A DNA stretch of 64,000 bases from contig NZ_JAILYM010000007.1 of NCBI RefSeq assembly GCF_020179425.1, forward strand, positions 62,001-126,000, given 5' to 3'. This DNA comes from Novosphingobium percolationis. GTDB lineage: Bacteria > Pseudomonadota > Alphaproteobacteria > Sphingomonadales > Sphingomonadaceae. Position numbers and translations under genes: made by a program. Shown here in pieces: positions 26,981 to 34,719 of the stretch. The number at the start of each line of letters is the position of its first letter. The first letter of the stretch is position 1. The notes below the pieces were generated by a model. That model ran no database searches. It was not told the origin of the DNA and worked only from the letters and a program-made list of their open reading frames with translations.

Positions 26981-27419
26981 CGACTTCCACCGCCGCACCC
27001 AGCGGCAGCACCGGCACGCCCACCGCGCTGCGCGCGTGGCGGCCCGCATCGCCGAAGGCCGCGACCATCAGTTCGGACGCGCCGTTGGCGACCTTGGGCT
27101 GGTCGGTGAAGGTGCCCGTCGAGCTGATGAACGCCCCCAGCTTGACCACGCGCTCCACCCGGTCGAGCGAGCCGAGCGCGGCCTTGACCTGCGCCAGCAG
27201 CATCAGGCCGCAAGCCTGTGCGGCGGCGGCGCCCTGTTCCAGACTGACATCCTCGCCCAGCCGCCCGGTGACGAGCTTGCCGTCGATGAACGGCAATTGC
27301 CCCGAAACGTGCAGCAGTCCATTCGCCTCCACCGTGGGCACATAGGCCGCGACCGGCGCGGCGGCCTGCGGCAGCACGTGGCCCAGTTCGGCAAGGCGAG
27401 CGGTGATCGAATCAGTCAT
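26952..27419 (-). CDS. RidA family protein
   Basis: A 155-residue RidA/YjgF/UK114-type protein, trimeric in the family and able to hydrolyse reactive enamine/imine intermediates. The long subfamily form is recognised by LPQAAAPVAAYVPTVEANGLLHVSGQLPF and the QACGLMLLAQVKAALGSLDRVERVVKL helix. The Arg that binds carboxylates in classical RidA is not in the usual IRVEIE context, so substrate specificity may differ. It overlaps the HAD gene by 8 bases and the GDPD gene by 29. Confidence 0.88.
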   Translation of the reverse strand: MTDSITARLAELGHVLPQAAAPVAAYVPTVEANGLLHVSGQLPFIDGKLVTGRLGEDVSLEQGAAAAQACGLMLLAQVKAALGSLDRVERVVKLGAFISSTGTFTDQPKVANGASELMVAAFGDAGRHARSAVGVPVLPLGAAVEVDAVFAVRAV

Positions 27420-28044
27420 CGTTGTCTCCGGTAACGCGTTCCATGATCCACGGCAGCGCCGTGGCCCAGTCGTCGATGCGGGCATGGGCATGGCCCGCCT
27501 TGTGCGCGCAATCGATATGGGCTGCGATCATCGGTTCGCCGCACAAGTGCAGGCGATGCACATGCGGCAGCATCTCCGCCACCGAGCCGTGGTGTTGCGG
27601 CAGATCGTCGATGAACAGCGCCTTCGAAGGATTGTACTCTTCGAGAATCGCCTTGAGCGCCGGGCCCTTCGGCCCCTGGTTGGTGAACACCCGCGCATCG
27701 ATGCCCACGTTGCGCAGCTGTTCGGCGCGGGTGTCGCGGCGGTGATCGCCAAGATTGGTCAGGATCACCACGTCGGCATGCTGGCTGAGCGCGTTGATTC
27801 CCTCGACCGCGCCCGCGATCGCCTGCTGGCGGTGCATTTCGGTGTCGAAGAACAAGTTGAGCAGGCGCCAGATTTCGGCCGGCTCCACAAGCTCACCATT
27901 GGCACGGTATCGCATCGACTTGCCGAAGTCGTTGGAATTCATCACGAAATCGATGTCGTGCTTTTCGGCAAGGAAGTCGCGATACGGCGCGACCATGTGC
28001 AGCAGCACTTCGTCGCAATCGCTGATGATCAGCGGACGGCTCAT
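27412..28044 (-). CDS. HAD superfamily hydrolase
   Basis: A 210-residue HAD-type phosphatase. Motif I is ISDCDEVLLHM near residue 7 (nucleophile and acid Asp at 9 and 11), motif II ILTNLGDHR, motif III Lys in GPKGPALKAIL, and motif IV FIDDLPQHHGS. The substrate is not evident. It is translationally coupled to DUF3572 upstream (ATGA at 28041-28044) and to RidA downstream. Confidence 0.88.
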   Translation of the reverse strand: MSRPLIISDCDEVLLHMVAPYRDFLAEKHDIDFVMNSNDFGKSMRYRANGELVEPAEIWRLLNLFFDTEMHRQQAIAGAVEGINALSQHADVVILTNLGDHRRDTRAEQLRNVGIDARVFTNQGPKGPALKAILEEYNPSKALFIDDLPQHHGSVAEMLPHVHRLHLCGEPMIAAHIDCAHKAGHAHARIDDWATALPWIMERVTGDNDD

Positions 28045-28289
28045 GTCAGGTTCTCCCGTGCGGCGACCAGATGTTCAGGCGCTATGTCGAGTGCCTGCGC
28101 CGCCGCGACAAGGTCCGCCTCGTGATTGCAGAGAAATTCGAGGCAAGCGCCCAGCACGCCCGGATCGGACAAGCCGCCCCGCAGCGTCTCGGGCGTCATG
28201 CCGGTCAGCGCGAGCAGGCGGTCGGCGCGCTGGCTGTCGGACAGCACCCAGCCGAGCGCCTGAAGCGCCAGCGCCACCGGATCGGGCAA
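28041..28289 (-). CDS. DUF3572 family protein
   Basis: An 82-residue helical protein whose VALALQALGWVLSDSQRADRLLALTGM start and LGACLEFLCNHEADLVAAA core match DUF3572, an alphaproteobacterial family of unknown function. It is the first gene of the leftward run DUF3572-HAD-RidA-GDPD-COG3146 and divergent from divK; the 105-nt gap between them contains five phased AGGTG boxes. Confidence 0.85.
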   Translation of the reverse strand: MPDPVALALQALGWVLSDSQRADRLLALTGMTPETLRGGLSDPGVLGACLEFLCNHEADLVAAAQALDIAPEHLVAARENLT

Positions 28290-28325
28290 TTCGGTCCGCT
28301 CTCGAATGATTGTCAGGACCCTTTC

Positions 28326-28371
28326 AGGTGAATAGAGGTGCCGCCAGGTGCATTTCAGGTGCGTCTAGGTG
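28326..28371. repeat. Five AGGTG boxes spaced one helical turn apart
   Basis: AGGTG begins at 28326, 28336, 28346, 28357 and 28367, that is with steps of 10, 10, 11 and 10 bases. The array ends 23 nt before the proposed divK GTG and begins 36 nt before DUF3572. The spacing puts every box on one face of the DNA helix; as RNA they resemble repeated Shine-Dalgarno cores. Confidence 0.7.
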
Positions 28372-28394
28372 TCGTTGAGGACAGGCTCGATCCA

Positions 28395-28757
28395 GTGGCA
28401 AAAAGAATTCTGGTTGTCGAGGACAACGACCTCAACCGCAAGCTGTTCTGTGACTTGCTCAAGGCCAACGGGTTCGAGGTGGAGCCCGTCGCTGATGGGC
28501 GCGAAGCCATTGAAAAGACGCGCTTGTTCGTACCAAATCTGGTGGTCATGGACATTCAGTTGCCCAATGTGTCAGGGCTGTCCCTGATCGAGCAGATCAA
28601 GCAGGACGACGAATTGCGCGCCATACCCGTCCTTGCCGTCACCGCCTATGCCGGCAAGGGCGACGAGGAACGCATCCGCGAAGCGGGCGCCGAAGGCTAC
28701 CTCGCCAAGCCGGTGTCGATCGCGCCGTTCATGCAGGCGGTGAACAAGCTGCTGTAG
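28395..28757 (+). CDS. divK: Single-domain response regulator, DivK-like
   Basis: A 120-residue receiver domain with no output domain. The N terminus AKRILVVEDNDLNRKLFCDL is DivK-type, the phospho-acceptor Asp is in LVVMDIQLP near residue 53, and the conserved Thr and Lys lie in AVTAYAGKGD and YLAKPVS. DivK controls the CckA-CtrA cell-cycle phosphorelay in alphaproteobacteria. The GTG start gives a canonical length; an earlier in-frame GTG at 28359 would overlap the AGGTG array. No pleD follows, unlike Caulobacter. Confidence 0.85.
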   Translation: MAKRILVVEDNDLNRKLFCDLLKANGFEVEPVADGREAIEKTRLFVPNLVVMDIQLPNVSGLSLIEQIKQDDELRAIPVLAVTAYAGKGDEERIREAGAEGYLAKPVSIAPFMQAVNKLL

Positions 28758-29327
28758 TTACAGGAAGAACCGCTCGGCGACGAAGGTCGCCACCGTCAGG
28801 CACAATCCGGCCATGAATATCTTGTAGGCCATTGCAAGGAAACGATATTTCTTGCGCTGCAGGACCTGCCCGTTCTGGTAGATGTCGTGCAGCATGGTGC
28901 GGAAGATGGTCTCGTCGGCGCGCAGTTCGTCGAGCACCGAATCCATCCACTCGTCCTCGTCGACATGCGTGAAATAGCCGAAGAACAGCTTGTTGGGCTT
29001 GCCATGCAGCCGACTGGTGCTGGGGTTGCCCACCGAGGGCAGCACCGCGAACACCGCGCACAGGGCAGACGCGAAGGCGAACAGCGCCAGCACGCACAGC
29101 GACCATGGCAAGGCCCCGTTCTTCGCCTGCCCGACCGAGATCGTGAACACCAGGAACGTCGCGCCCATCAGGATCGATGCCTTGGCATCGGCCATCTGGC
29201 TCAACGTCAGGTTGATCTGCTGCGACGTGCGTACAAGATGGATCGCGTGATTGGAAAAGCCCGAGGGCGAAAGCGGCGATGGCGTGGCGACGACCCTGGG
29301 CGGTTCGTCCACAGTGGGCTTGTCCAT
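28758..29327 (-). CDS. PycTM-like (DUF5706) membrane protein
   Basis: A 189-residue protein with helices at about 52-67, 74-96 and 163-184. The N-terminal helix HLVRTSQQINLTLSQMADAKASILMGATFLV resembles the DUF5706/PycTM effector family known from Pycsar antiphage systems, in which cyclic pyrimidine nucleotides trigger membrane damage. No pyrimidylate cyclase is beside it; neighbours are divK (stops adjacent) and the divergent acp-spt genes. It may thus be a housekeeping relative. Family assignment is by motif memory and needs a profile search. Confidence 0.6.
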   Translation of the reverse strand: MDKPTVDEPPRVVATPSPLSPSGFSNHAIHLVRTSQQINLTLSQMADAKASILMGATFLVFTISVGQAKNGALPWSLCVLALFAFASALCAVFAVLPSVGNPSTSRLHGKPNKLFFGYFTHVDEDEWMDSVLDELRADETIFRTMLHDIYQNGQVLQRKKYRFLAMAYKIFMAGLCLTVATFVAERFFL

Positions 29328-29488
29328 GCTTTCCCCCCGCTTTTACGTATGTTCGTTGCCGCTCGAGCGATGCCACGTCCGCCCCGTCCTTGACAAGCTG
29401 GGCCACAAGCCGCTTTTCCGCCGTATTCATCTGGCAGGCGTCACGGGAAGCATTTCCGGGCCCCTGCGAGGCCCAGTGGAGACAGACA

Positions 29489-29728
29489 ATGGATCGCGCC
29501 GCAACCGCCCAGAAGATCGCCGAAGTGATCGAGCCCTTCAACAAGAAGGGCGTTGCCCTGACCGATGCGACCACCTTTGCCGGTGACCTCGAATGGGACA
29601 GCCTGACCGTGATGGACTTCGTCGCGGCCATCGAGGACGAGTTCGACATCATCATCAGCATGAACCAGCAAGCCGAGATCGAGACCTATGGCCAGCTGAT
29701 CGACGCGGTGACCAAGCTTCAGGGCTGA
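29489..29728 (+). CDS. Acyl carrier protein for sphingolipid synthesis
   Basis: A 79-residue acyl carrier protein. The 4'-phosphopantetheine Ser is in EWDSLTVMDF near residue 37 and the EDEFDI helix follows, as in ACPs. The neighbourhood (14 nt before serine palmitoyltransferase) identifies it as the dedicated ACP that delivers the fatty acyl group, as AcpR does in Caulobacter. GTGGAGAC precedes the ATG. The usual AcpP is presumably elsewhere in the genome. Confidence 0.9.
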   Translation: MDRAATAQKIAEVIEPFNKKGVALTDATTFAGDLEWDSLTVMDFVAAIEDEFDIIISMNQQAEIETYGQLIDAVTKLQG

Positions 29729-29742
29729 GGACAAAAGCGCAC

Positions 29743-30942
29743 ATGACCGACCTTTTCAGCAAGTTCGATCCCCTGATCGAACAGCGTCGCGCCCTGCTCG
29801 ACACCGGCGTGACCGACCCGTTCAACCTGGTGATGGAGCGCGTGCTGTCGCCCACCCGCGCCATCTGCAACGGGCGCGAGACGATCCTGCTCGGCACCTA
29901 CAACTACATGGGCATGACGTTCGACCCCGACGTGATCGCGGCGGGCAAGCAGGCGCTCGACGAGTTCGGGTCGGGCACCACCGGCAGCCGCGTGCTGAAC
30001 GGCACCTATGCCGGGCACAAGCTGTGCGAGGACGCGCTCAAGGAGTTCTATGGCATGGACCATGCCATGGTGTTCTCAACCGGCTACCAGGCCAATCTGG
30101 GCATCATCAGCACGATCGCCGGCAAGGGCGACTACATCGTGCTCGACATCGACAGCCACGCCTCGATCTGGGACGGCTGCAAGATGGGCGATGCCGAGGT
30201 GGTGCCGTTCAAGCACAACGACATCGTCGCCATGGAAAAGCGCCTGAAGCGCATTCCCGAAGGCGCGGGCAAGCTGGTCGTCCTTGAAGGCGTCTATTCG
30301 ATGCTGGGCGACATCGCGCCGCTGAAGGAGATGATCAAGGTCGCCAAGGACAACGGCGCGATGGTGCTGGTGGACGAGGCGCATTCGATGGGCTTCATCG
30401 GCCCCAACGGGCGCGGCGTGGCCGAGGAACAGGGTTGCCTCGATGACGTGGACTTCGTGATCGGCACGTTCTCGAAATCGGTCGGCACGGTCGGCGGCTT
30501 CTGCGTTTCGAACCACCCCAAGTTCGAGATCATGCGGCTGGTCTGCCGTCCCTATGTCTTCACCGCCAGCCTGCCGCCGAGCGTGGTGCACACCGCTGCG
30601 ACCAGCATCCGCAAGCTGATGCATGCGGGCGACAAGCGCGCGCATCTATGGGAAAACAGCCGGACGCTGCACAAGGCCTTGCGCGACAAAGGCTTCCAGC
30701 TTGGCACCGAGGAGGCGCAGAGCGCGATCATCGCGGTGATCATGCCCGATCTGGAGCGCGGCGCGATGATGTGGGAAGCGCTGCTGCGCGAAGGGCTGTA
30801 CGTCAACCTCGCGCGCCCGCCCGCAACGCCTGCGAACATGACGCTGTTGCGCTGCTCGCTGTGCGCCGAGCATTCGGCCGAACAGGTGCAGACGATCATC
30901 GGCATGTTCGAGCGCGCCGGAAAGGCCGTGGGGATCATCTGA
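29743..30942 (+). CDS. spt: Serine palmitoyltransferase
   Basis: A 399-residue PLP enzyme of the alpha-oxoamine synthase family that condenses serine with an acyl thioester to 3-ketosphinganine, the first step of sphingolipid synthesis. The acyl-binding and cofactor regions are visible: FGSGTTGSRVLNGTY, FSTGYQANLG, VDEAHSMGFIG, and the Schiff-base Lys in GTFSKSVGTVGGF near residue 248. Bacterial SPT is soluble and homodimeric. The TGA overlaps the ATG of the next gene. Sphingolipids replace LPS in sphingomonads, which fits the organism. Confidence 0.95.
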   Translation: MTDLFSKFDPLIEQRRALLDTGVTDPFNLVMERVLSPTRAICNGRETILLGTYNYMGMTFDPDVIAAGKQALDEFGSGTTGSRVLNGTYAGHKLCEDALKEFYGMDHAMVFSTGYQANLGIISTIAGKGDYIVLDIDSHASIWDGCKMGDAEVVPFKHNDIVAMEKRLKRIPEGAGKLVVLEGVYSMLGDIAPLKEMIKVAKDNGAMVLVDEAHSMGFIGPNGRGVAEEQGCLDDVDFVIGTFSKSVGTVGGFCVSNHPKFEIMRLVCRPYVFTASLPPSVVHTAATSIRKLMHAGDKRAHLWENSRTLHKALRDKGFQLGTEEAQSAIIAVIMPDLERGAMMWEALLREGLYVNLARPPATPANMTLLRCSLCAEHSAEQVQTIIGMFERAGKAVGII

Positions 30943-31721
30943 TGGGGGTCTGGGCGCAGGCGGGGGCGCCGGTGCTGGCGAGCGCAGTCTCGCTCTGCGC
31001 CGCGCCTGCCACCATGGCGCAGGCCGCCGCCGAACCCGCGCCGCTGCAGAGCGCGATGGTCGAGGATCCTTGCGCGCTGGGACCGAACCCCGGCGACTGG
31101 GGCGCGCTGTGCCACTACCAGCGCGCCGACCGGGAAGTTGCCGCCCCACCCCGCGCGGTGTTCATTGGCGATTCGATCACCCAATACTGGCTTGCGGCCG
31201 GCCCCGCGCTGTTTGCCGACGGCGTGGTCAACCGCGGGATCACCGGACAGACGAGCGCGCAGATGCTGGTGCGCTTCACCCAGGACGTTGTGCGCCTGCG
31301 CCCGCGCGTGGTCCACATCATGGCCGGAACCAACGACGTCGCCGGGAACAAGGGCCCGACCAGCGCCGCCGAATACGTCAATGCGATCAGCGCGATGGCC
31401 GACATCGCCCACGCCAATGGGATCGCGGTGGTGATTGCCAGCGTGCTGCCCGCAGCCGCGTTTCCCTGGCGCCCCGGGTTTCGCCCCGCGGCGCAGATCG
31501 AGGCGCTCAATCGCTGGCTGCGCGCGTTCGCCAAGGCACGCGGATACGTCTTTGCCGATTACCATGCGGCGATGGCCGATGCCGAAGGCGGCATGAAGCC
31601 CGGGCTGGCAGGCGATGGCGTGCACCCCTCGCCCGAAGGCTATGCCATGATGGAGCCGATCGCGCTGGCCGCGCTGGCGCAGGCCGAAAAGGCAGCTGGC
31701 GGCGAGAAGCGGCGGCGGTAG
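30942..31721 (+). CDS. SGNH/GDSL hydrolase
   Basis: A 259-residue exported esterase/lipase-type protein. A signal or anchor covers about residues 1-27. The SGNH blocks are VFIGDSITQYW (Ser near 76), the Gly in VNRGITGQTS, GTNDVAGN, and DGVHPSPEGY with the catalytic Asp/His pair. It is translationally coupled to spt (TGATG), so a role in envelope or sphingolipid-linked acyl removal is tempting, but substrates in this family are very diverse. It converges with the histidine kinase gene. Confidence 0.88.
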   Translation: MGVWAQAGAPVLASAVSLCAAPATMAQAAAEPAPLQSAMVEDPCALGPNPGDWGALCHYQRADREVAAPPRAVFIGDSITQYWLAAGPALFADGVVNRGITGQTSAQMLVRFTQDVVRLRPRVVHIMAGTNDVAGNKGPTSAAEYVNAISAMADIAHANGIAVVIASVLPAAAFPWRPGFRPAAQIEALNRWLRAFAKARGYVFADYHAAMADAEGGMKPGLAGDGVHPSPEGYAMMEPIALAALAQAEKAAGGEKRRR

Positions 31722-31760
31722 CAGACGCCGCGCCGTGCGGGCCGAGGTGGGACCGGCCGG

Positions 31761-32798
31761 CTAGACCAAGGGCGCGCTTTGGCCCACGATCGTTACCCGC
31801 GTGCCCGGCGTGTTGTCGGTGATCGCGACTTCGCCGTGGAGTTGCTTGGCCAGCGCATTGACGATGCCTGTGCCCAGGCCCCGCGTGATCAGCGCCGGCG
31901 AGATCGGCATGCCGATCCCGTTGTCGGTCACCGACAGGCGCCAGCCGGTGGACGTTGTGTGACAATCGACCGCGATAATGCCGCCATCCCGCCGATCAGG
32001 GAAGGCGTGCTTGAGGCAGTTTATCACAAGCTCGGTGACGATAAGGCCAAGGCTGATCGACATCGCGCTGCTCATGATCGTGCCATCGGCGTCCACGGTC
32101 AGGCGGATCGCGGAAGGATCGCCGATCAGCGAGGCACCGATGCTCTTGCACAGCTCCTCGAAGTAGGGACCGATGGGGACATCATCGGAATCGCTGATCG
32201 CCAGCTGGTGCTGGAGCGTGGCGATCGACATCACGCGTCTTTGCGCATCGTGGAGATGATTGCGCGCTTCTTCGGACTGCACGTGCCGCGCGCTCTGCAT
32301 CAGGACGCTGGCGATGATCTGCAGGCTGTTCGCAACGCGGTGGCGCAATTCCTGCAGGAGCAGTTGCTTGTCATGGATGAGATCATCCTTGATGCGCTCC
32401 CCGCGTCGCAGGTCGGTGACATCGGCAACGCCTAGAACCGCGTGGTTTCCCGCGCTGTCAGGCAGATCCAGCTGGTGCGCGCTCAAGACCAGCTGTCGTG
32501 GCGCGCAGCCTTGCTGCACGAAATCCATCTCGCAGTTGGCAACCGTGGTCCGCAAGGCTGCGGAAGCTTCCTTCAATGCGCGCAATTCCGGCACATTCCA
32601 TTCGCCACCGCCGATGGCGAAGATGGGTTTGCCCACGATGTCCACCGGATCCAGTCCGAACGCGCGACAGAAGGAACCGCTGACCGCTTCGACGCGCCAC
32701 CCGCCATCGAGCAGTACGAGCGGGGTGGTTGAAGACATGACCAGCGCCATGCCAAGCCCATTGGCCATGGTCGGGCCGACCGGAATGAAGCTGTCCAT
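31761..32798 (-). CDS. PAS-containing HisKA_2-type sensor histidine kinase
   Basis: A 345-residue soluble kinase. A PAS domain occupies about 20-130 (LLDGGWRVEAVSGSFCRAFGLD). The phosphoacceptor His is His153 in LLQELRHRVANSLQ, typical of HisKA_2. The ATPase has the N box TELVINCLKHAFP, DNGIGMP and GLGTGIVNALAKQ. No membrane segment or response regulator is adjacent, so it is an orphan cytoplasmic sensor. Kinases of this class often feed the PhyR general stress response in alphaproteobacteria; that link is inferred. A start at 32837 is possible. Confidence 0.85.
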   Translation of the reverse strand: MDSFIPVGPTMANGLGMALVMSSTTPLVLLDGGWRVEAVSGSFCRAFGLDPVDIVGKPIFAIGGGEWNVPELRALKEASAALRTTVANCEMDFVQQGCAPRQLVLSAHQLDLPDSAGNHAVLGVADVTDLRRGERIKDDLIHDKQLLLQELRHRVANSLQIIASVLMQSARHVQSEEARNHLHDAQRRVMSIATLQHQLAISDSDDVPIGPYFEELCKSIGASLIGDPSAIRLTVDADGTIMSSAMSISLGLIVTELVINCLKHAFPDRRDGGIIAVDCHTTSTGWRLSVTDNGIGMPISPALITRGLGTGIVNALAKQLHGEVAITDNTPGTRVTIVGQSAPLV

Positions 32799-33098
32799 GC
32801 GATGCGCCTCCGGTGCCCAGAGACTTGCGGAGTGCAAGCCATTACCCGCCGAACCGGACGCCGTTTACAGGACGTCGGCGCCAAGTCTCGCAACGAGATA
32901 GCATGGCTTTCAGTCAGGCACTAACGACAATTCCCGCACCGACATTTACGCCAAGACAAATGCGCACGTGCTTTATTGATACTCAACATCAGTTCAATCG
33001 GAATCAGACTTCAAGAATTTTTCATCCCGCAAGACAAATTCTGCAGGATTGAGCGTGATGAAGCCATCGTCGCGCACCCGGTATCCGCTTGAAGTTCC
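32799..33098. other. 300-nt intergenic stretch
   Basis: This gap lies between the kinase start and the GST stop (both genes leftward). Its middle part (about 32900-33050) is visibly richer in A+T than the surroundings. I see no credible reading frame, tRNA or terminator. It presumably carries the kinase promoter, but no convincing -35/-10 pair could be assigned. Confidence 0.5.
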
Positions 33099-33722
33099 CT
33101 ACCCCTCGGCCTGCCTCTGGGCCGCCATGGCGCGTGCGTAAGCCGCGCGCGTGCTGACGCGTTCGAAATAGGCCTGCATCCCCGGGGTCACGAACTCGGC
33201 AAGGCCGATGCCCAGCGCGAGCTTGATCGCATAGGCGAGCGAGACGTCGGCCATGGTGAAGCGACCTGCGGCGGCGTAATCGCCGTCCATCATCGTTTCG
33301 GCGTTGCGCAGACGGGCGCCAAACCATTCGGCATAATCGCGGGCGATCTCGGGACGGCGCGCTTCAGGCGCGGCAAAGACGGCGTAGCGCAAATGGATGG
33401 TCTGGGGGAAGGTCAGCGTCGCTTCGCCCATGACGAGGAAGTTGAGGTAGTCGGCATAGCCGGGCTCTTGCGGCGACACGGCGAGCGGGGTTGGGCCGTA
33501 CTTCGTTGCCAGATAGTGCGGGATCGCCGCGCTTTCGGTCATGCGGCGGCCACCGTCGAACAGCACCGGGATCGTGCCCAGCGGGTTCAGGTCCTTCATC
33601 CCTTCGTGCCGCGCGCGTGGCGGGAACGGAAGGACGTGGAGTTCATAGGGCAGGCCCATTTCCTCGAGCGCCCAGAGGGCACGGAACGAGCGGGCGTCGC
33701 GGCAATGGTAGAGTGTTATCAT
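33099..33722 (-). CDS. Glutathione S-transferase family protein
   Basis: A 207-residue GST. The thioredoxin-like N-terminal domain starts MITLYHCRDARSFRALWALEEMGLPYEL, with Ser in DARSF as the likely glutathione-activating position, and contains IPVLFDGGRRMTESAAI, which binds the gamma-glutamyl part. The helical C-terminal domain contains GRFTMADVSLAYAI, the conserved N-capping motif. Start 33722 removes an unrelated upstream extension. No substrate is suggested by neighbours. Confidence 0.9.
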   Translation of the reverse strand: MITLYHCRDARSFRALWALEEMGLPYELHVLPFPPRARHEGMKDLNPLGTIPVLFDGGRRMTESAAIPHYLATKYGPTPLAVSPQEPGYADYLNFLVMGEATLTFPQTIHLRYAVFAAPEARRPEIARDYAEWFGARLRNAETMMDGDYAAAGRFTMADVSLAYAIKLALGIGLAEFVTPGMQAYFERVSTRAAYARAMAAQRQAEG

Positions 33723-33760
33723 GCCTGTGAGTTTAACCCGCATGGGCGGGTTGGCAAGAT

Positions 33761-33850
33761 GGTGGGCGGGGCGGCTCGCCCACCCACCTGCGACTAGGCC
33801 CGCCTGGCGACGGACCAAGTCTCGCGGCCCCGCCCGCTTGCGGGAGAGGG
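33761..33850. repeat. Composite inverted-repeat element, second copy
   Basis: GGTGGGC (33761-33767) pairs with GCCCACC (33778-33784), and CCCGC (33833-33837) pairs with GCGGG (33840-33844). The order and cores resemble those at 13239-13283 (GGGTGGG/CCCACCC then CCCGC/GCGGG), so both are probably members of one dispersed family. Confidence 0.5.
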
Positions 33851-33858
33851 AGAGGCGC

Positions 33859-34497
33859 TCAGGGCTGCGCAATCACGGCGTGTTCGCACTTGGCGTTGGC
33901 CTGCTTGCCGTTGCCGCCGCCAAGCATGGAGGCGGCAACGAAGCCGCCTATGACGAGGACGACGAAGCCGACAGTGACGAGGCCCAGGTACTTGTCGATG
34001 AAGCGCTTGATCGGGGCGCCGAACAGGCGGAACAGCACGCCCACGACCATGAAGCTGATCGAGCGCGAAACGAGGCTTGCCAGCAGGAACGGCACCAGCG
34101 GCATGGAAATGAAGCCCGCTGTGATCGTCAGCAGCTTGAACGGGATGGGCGTCGCGCCCTTGATCACGATGATCTCCACCCCGTATTCGCGCAAGTAGCA
34201 GGCAGCCTTGGGGAAGCTCTGCGTGAGGTGCAGCGCGGCGAGGAGCTGCGTGCCGATGCTGTCGTAGAGGAAGTGCCCGATGGCATATCCGAGCACTCCA
34301 CCCAGGACAGAGGCGATCGTGGCGATGGCGGCGAAGCGCACCGCCTTCTTCGGTTCGGCCAGGCACATCAGGCCGAGCAGCGGGTGCGGCGGGACCGGGA
34401 AGAAGCTCGCCTCGACGAAGGCGACGAGCGCGAGCCACAGTTCTGCGTGGGGGTGCGCGGCCTTGGCGATGGTCCAGTCGTAAAGTCGGCGAAGCAT
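33859..34497 (-). CDS. YqaA family membrane protein (VTT/DedA-like)
   Basis: A 212-residue integral membrane protein with about five hydrophobic segments. It contains FVEASFFPVPPHPLLGLMCLAEP, LGGVLGYAIGHFLYDSIG and KGATPIPFKLLTITAGF, the re-entrant-loop motifs of the SNARE-associated/VTT (DedA) superfamily in its YqaA form. Relatives scramble lipids or affect membrane homeostasis. The start at 34497 is favoured; an upstream Met at 34521 is possible. It is divergent from the GTA cluster. Confidence 0.87.
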   Translation of the reverse strand: MLRRLYDWTIAKAAHPHAELWLALVAFVEASFFPVPPHPLLGLMCLAEPKKAVRFAAIATIASVLGGVLGYAIGHFLYDSIGTQLLAALHLTQSFPKAACYLREYGVEIIVIKGATPIPFKLLTITAGFISMPLVPFLLASLVSRSISFMVVGVLFRLFGAPIKRFIDKYLGLVTVGFVVLVIGGFVAASMLGGGNGKQANAKCEHAVIAQP

Positions 34498-34602
34498 CGG
34501 TTTCAGGCATCCCTTGCGCATGGTGCGGTGCGAAAGCGCTTTACCCGGCCCCAAATGAAAGCGCCAGAACCCGGTGCTATTAACCCATTTGGCACTTTTT
34601 CA

Positions 34603-34631
34603 TTGACATCGTCACGCTCGATAGGTACATA
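34603..34631 (+). promoter_or_regulatory. Sigma70-type promoter of the GTA cluster
   Basis: TTGACA (34603-34608) and TACATA (34626-34631) are separated by exactly 17 nt, with transcription expected near 34638, about 80 nt before the first GTA gene. A TTAACCCAT just upstream (34580-34588) resembles, but does not match, a CtrA half-site. Confidence 0.6.
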
Positions 34632-34719
34632 ACAAGAACATCGCGAAGGTGTGAGTCGCCGCAGAGGCGGTCCTGCTCCTGACGCGTCCCTTTTCGACAT
34701 AGCAGCGCGAGGATGGTTC

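Noticed and set aside
28326..28371. AGGTG array as a CRISPR or simple tandem repeat
   Set aside because: Only five bases are shared, and the spacers are unrelated and 5-6 nt long; phased protein sites fit better.
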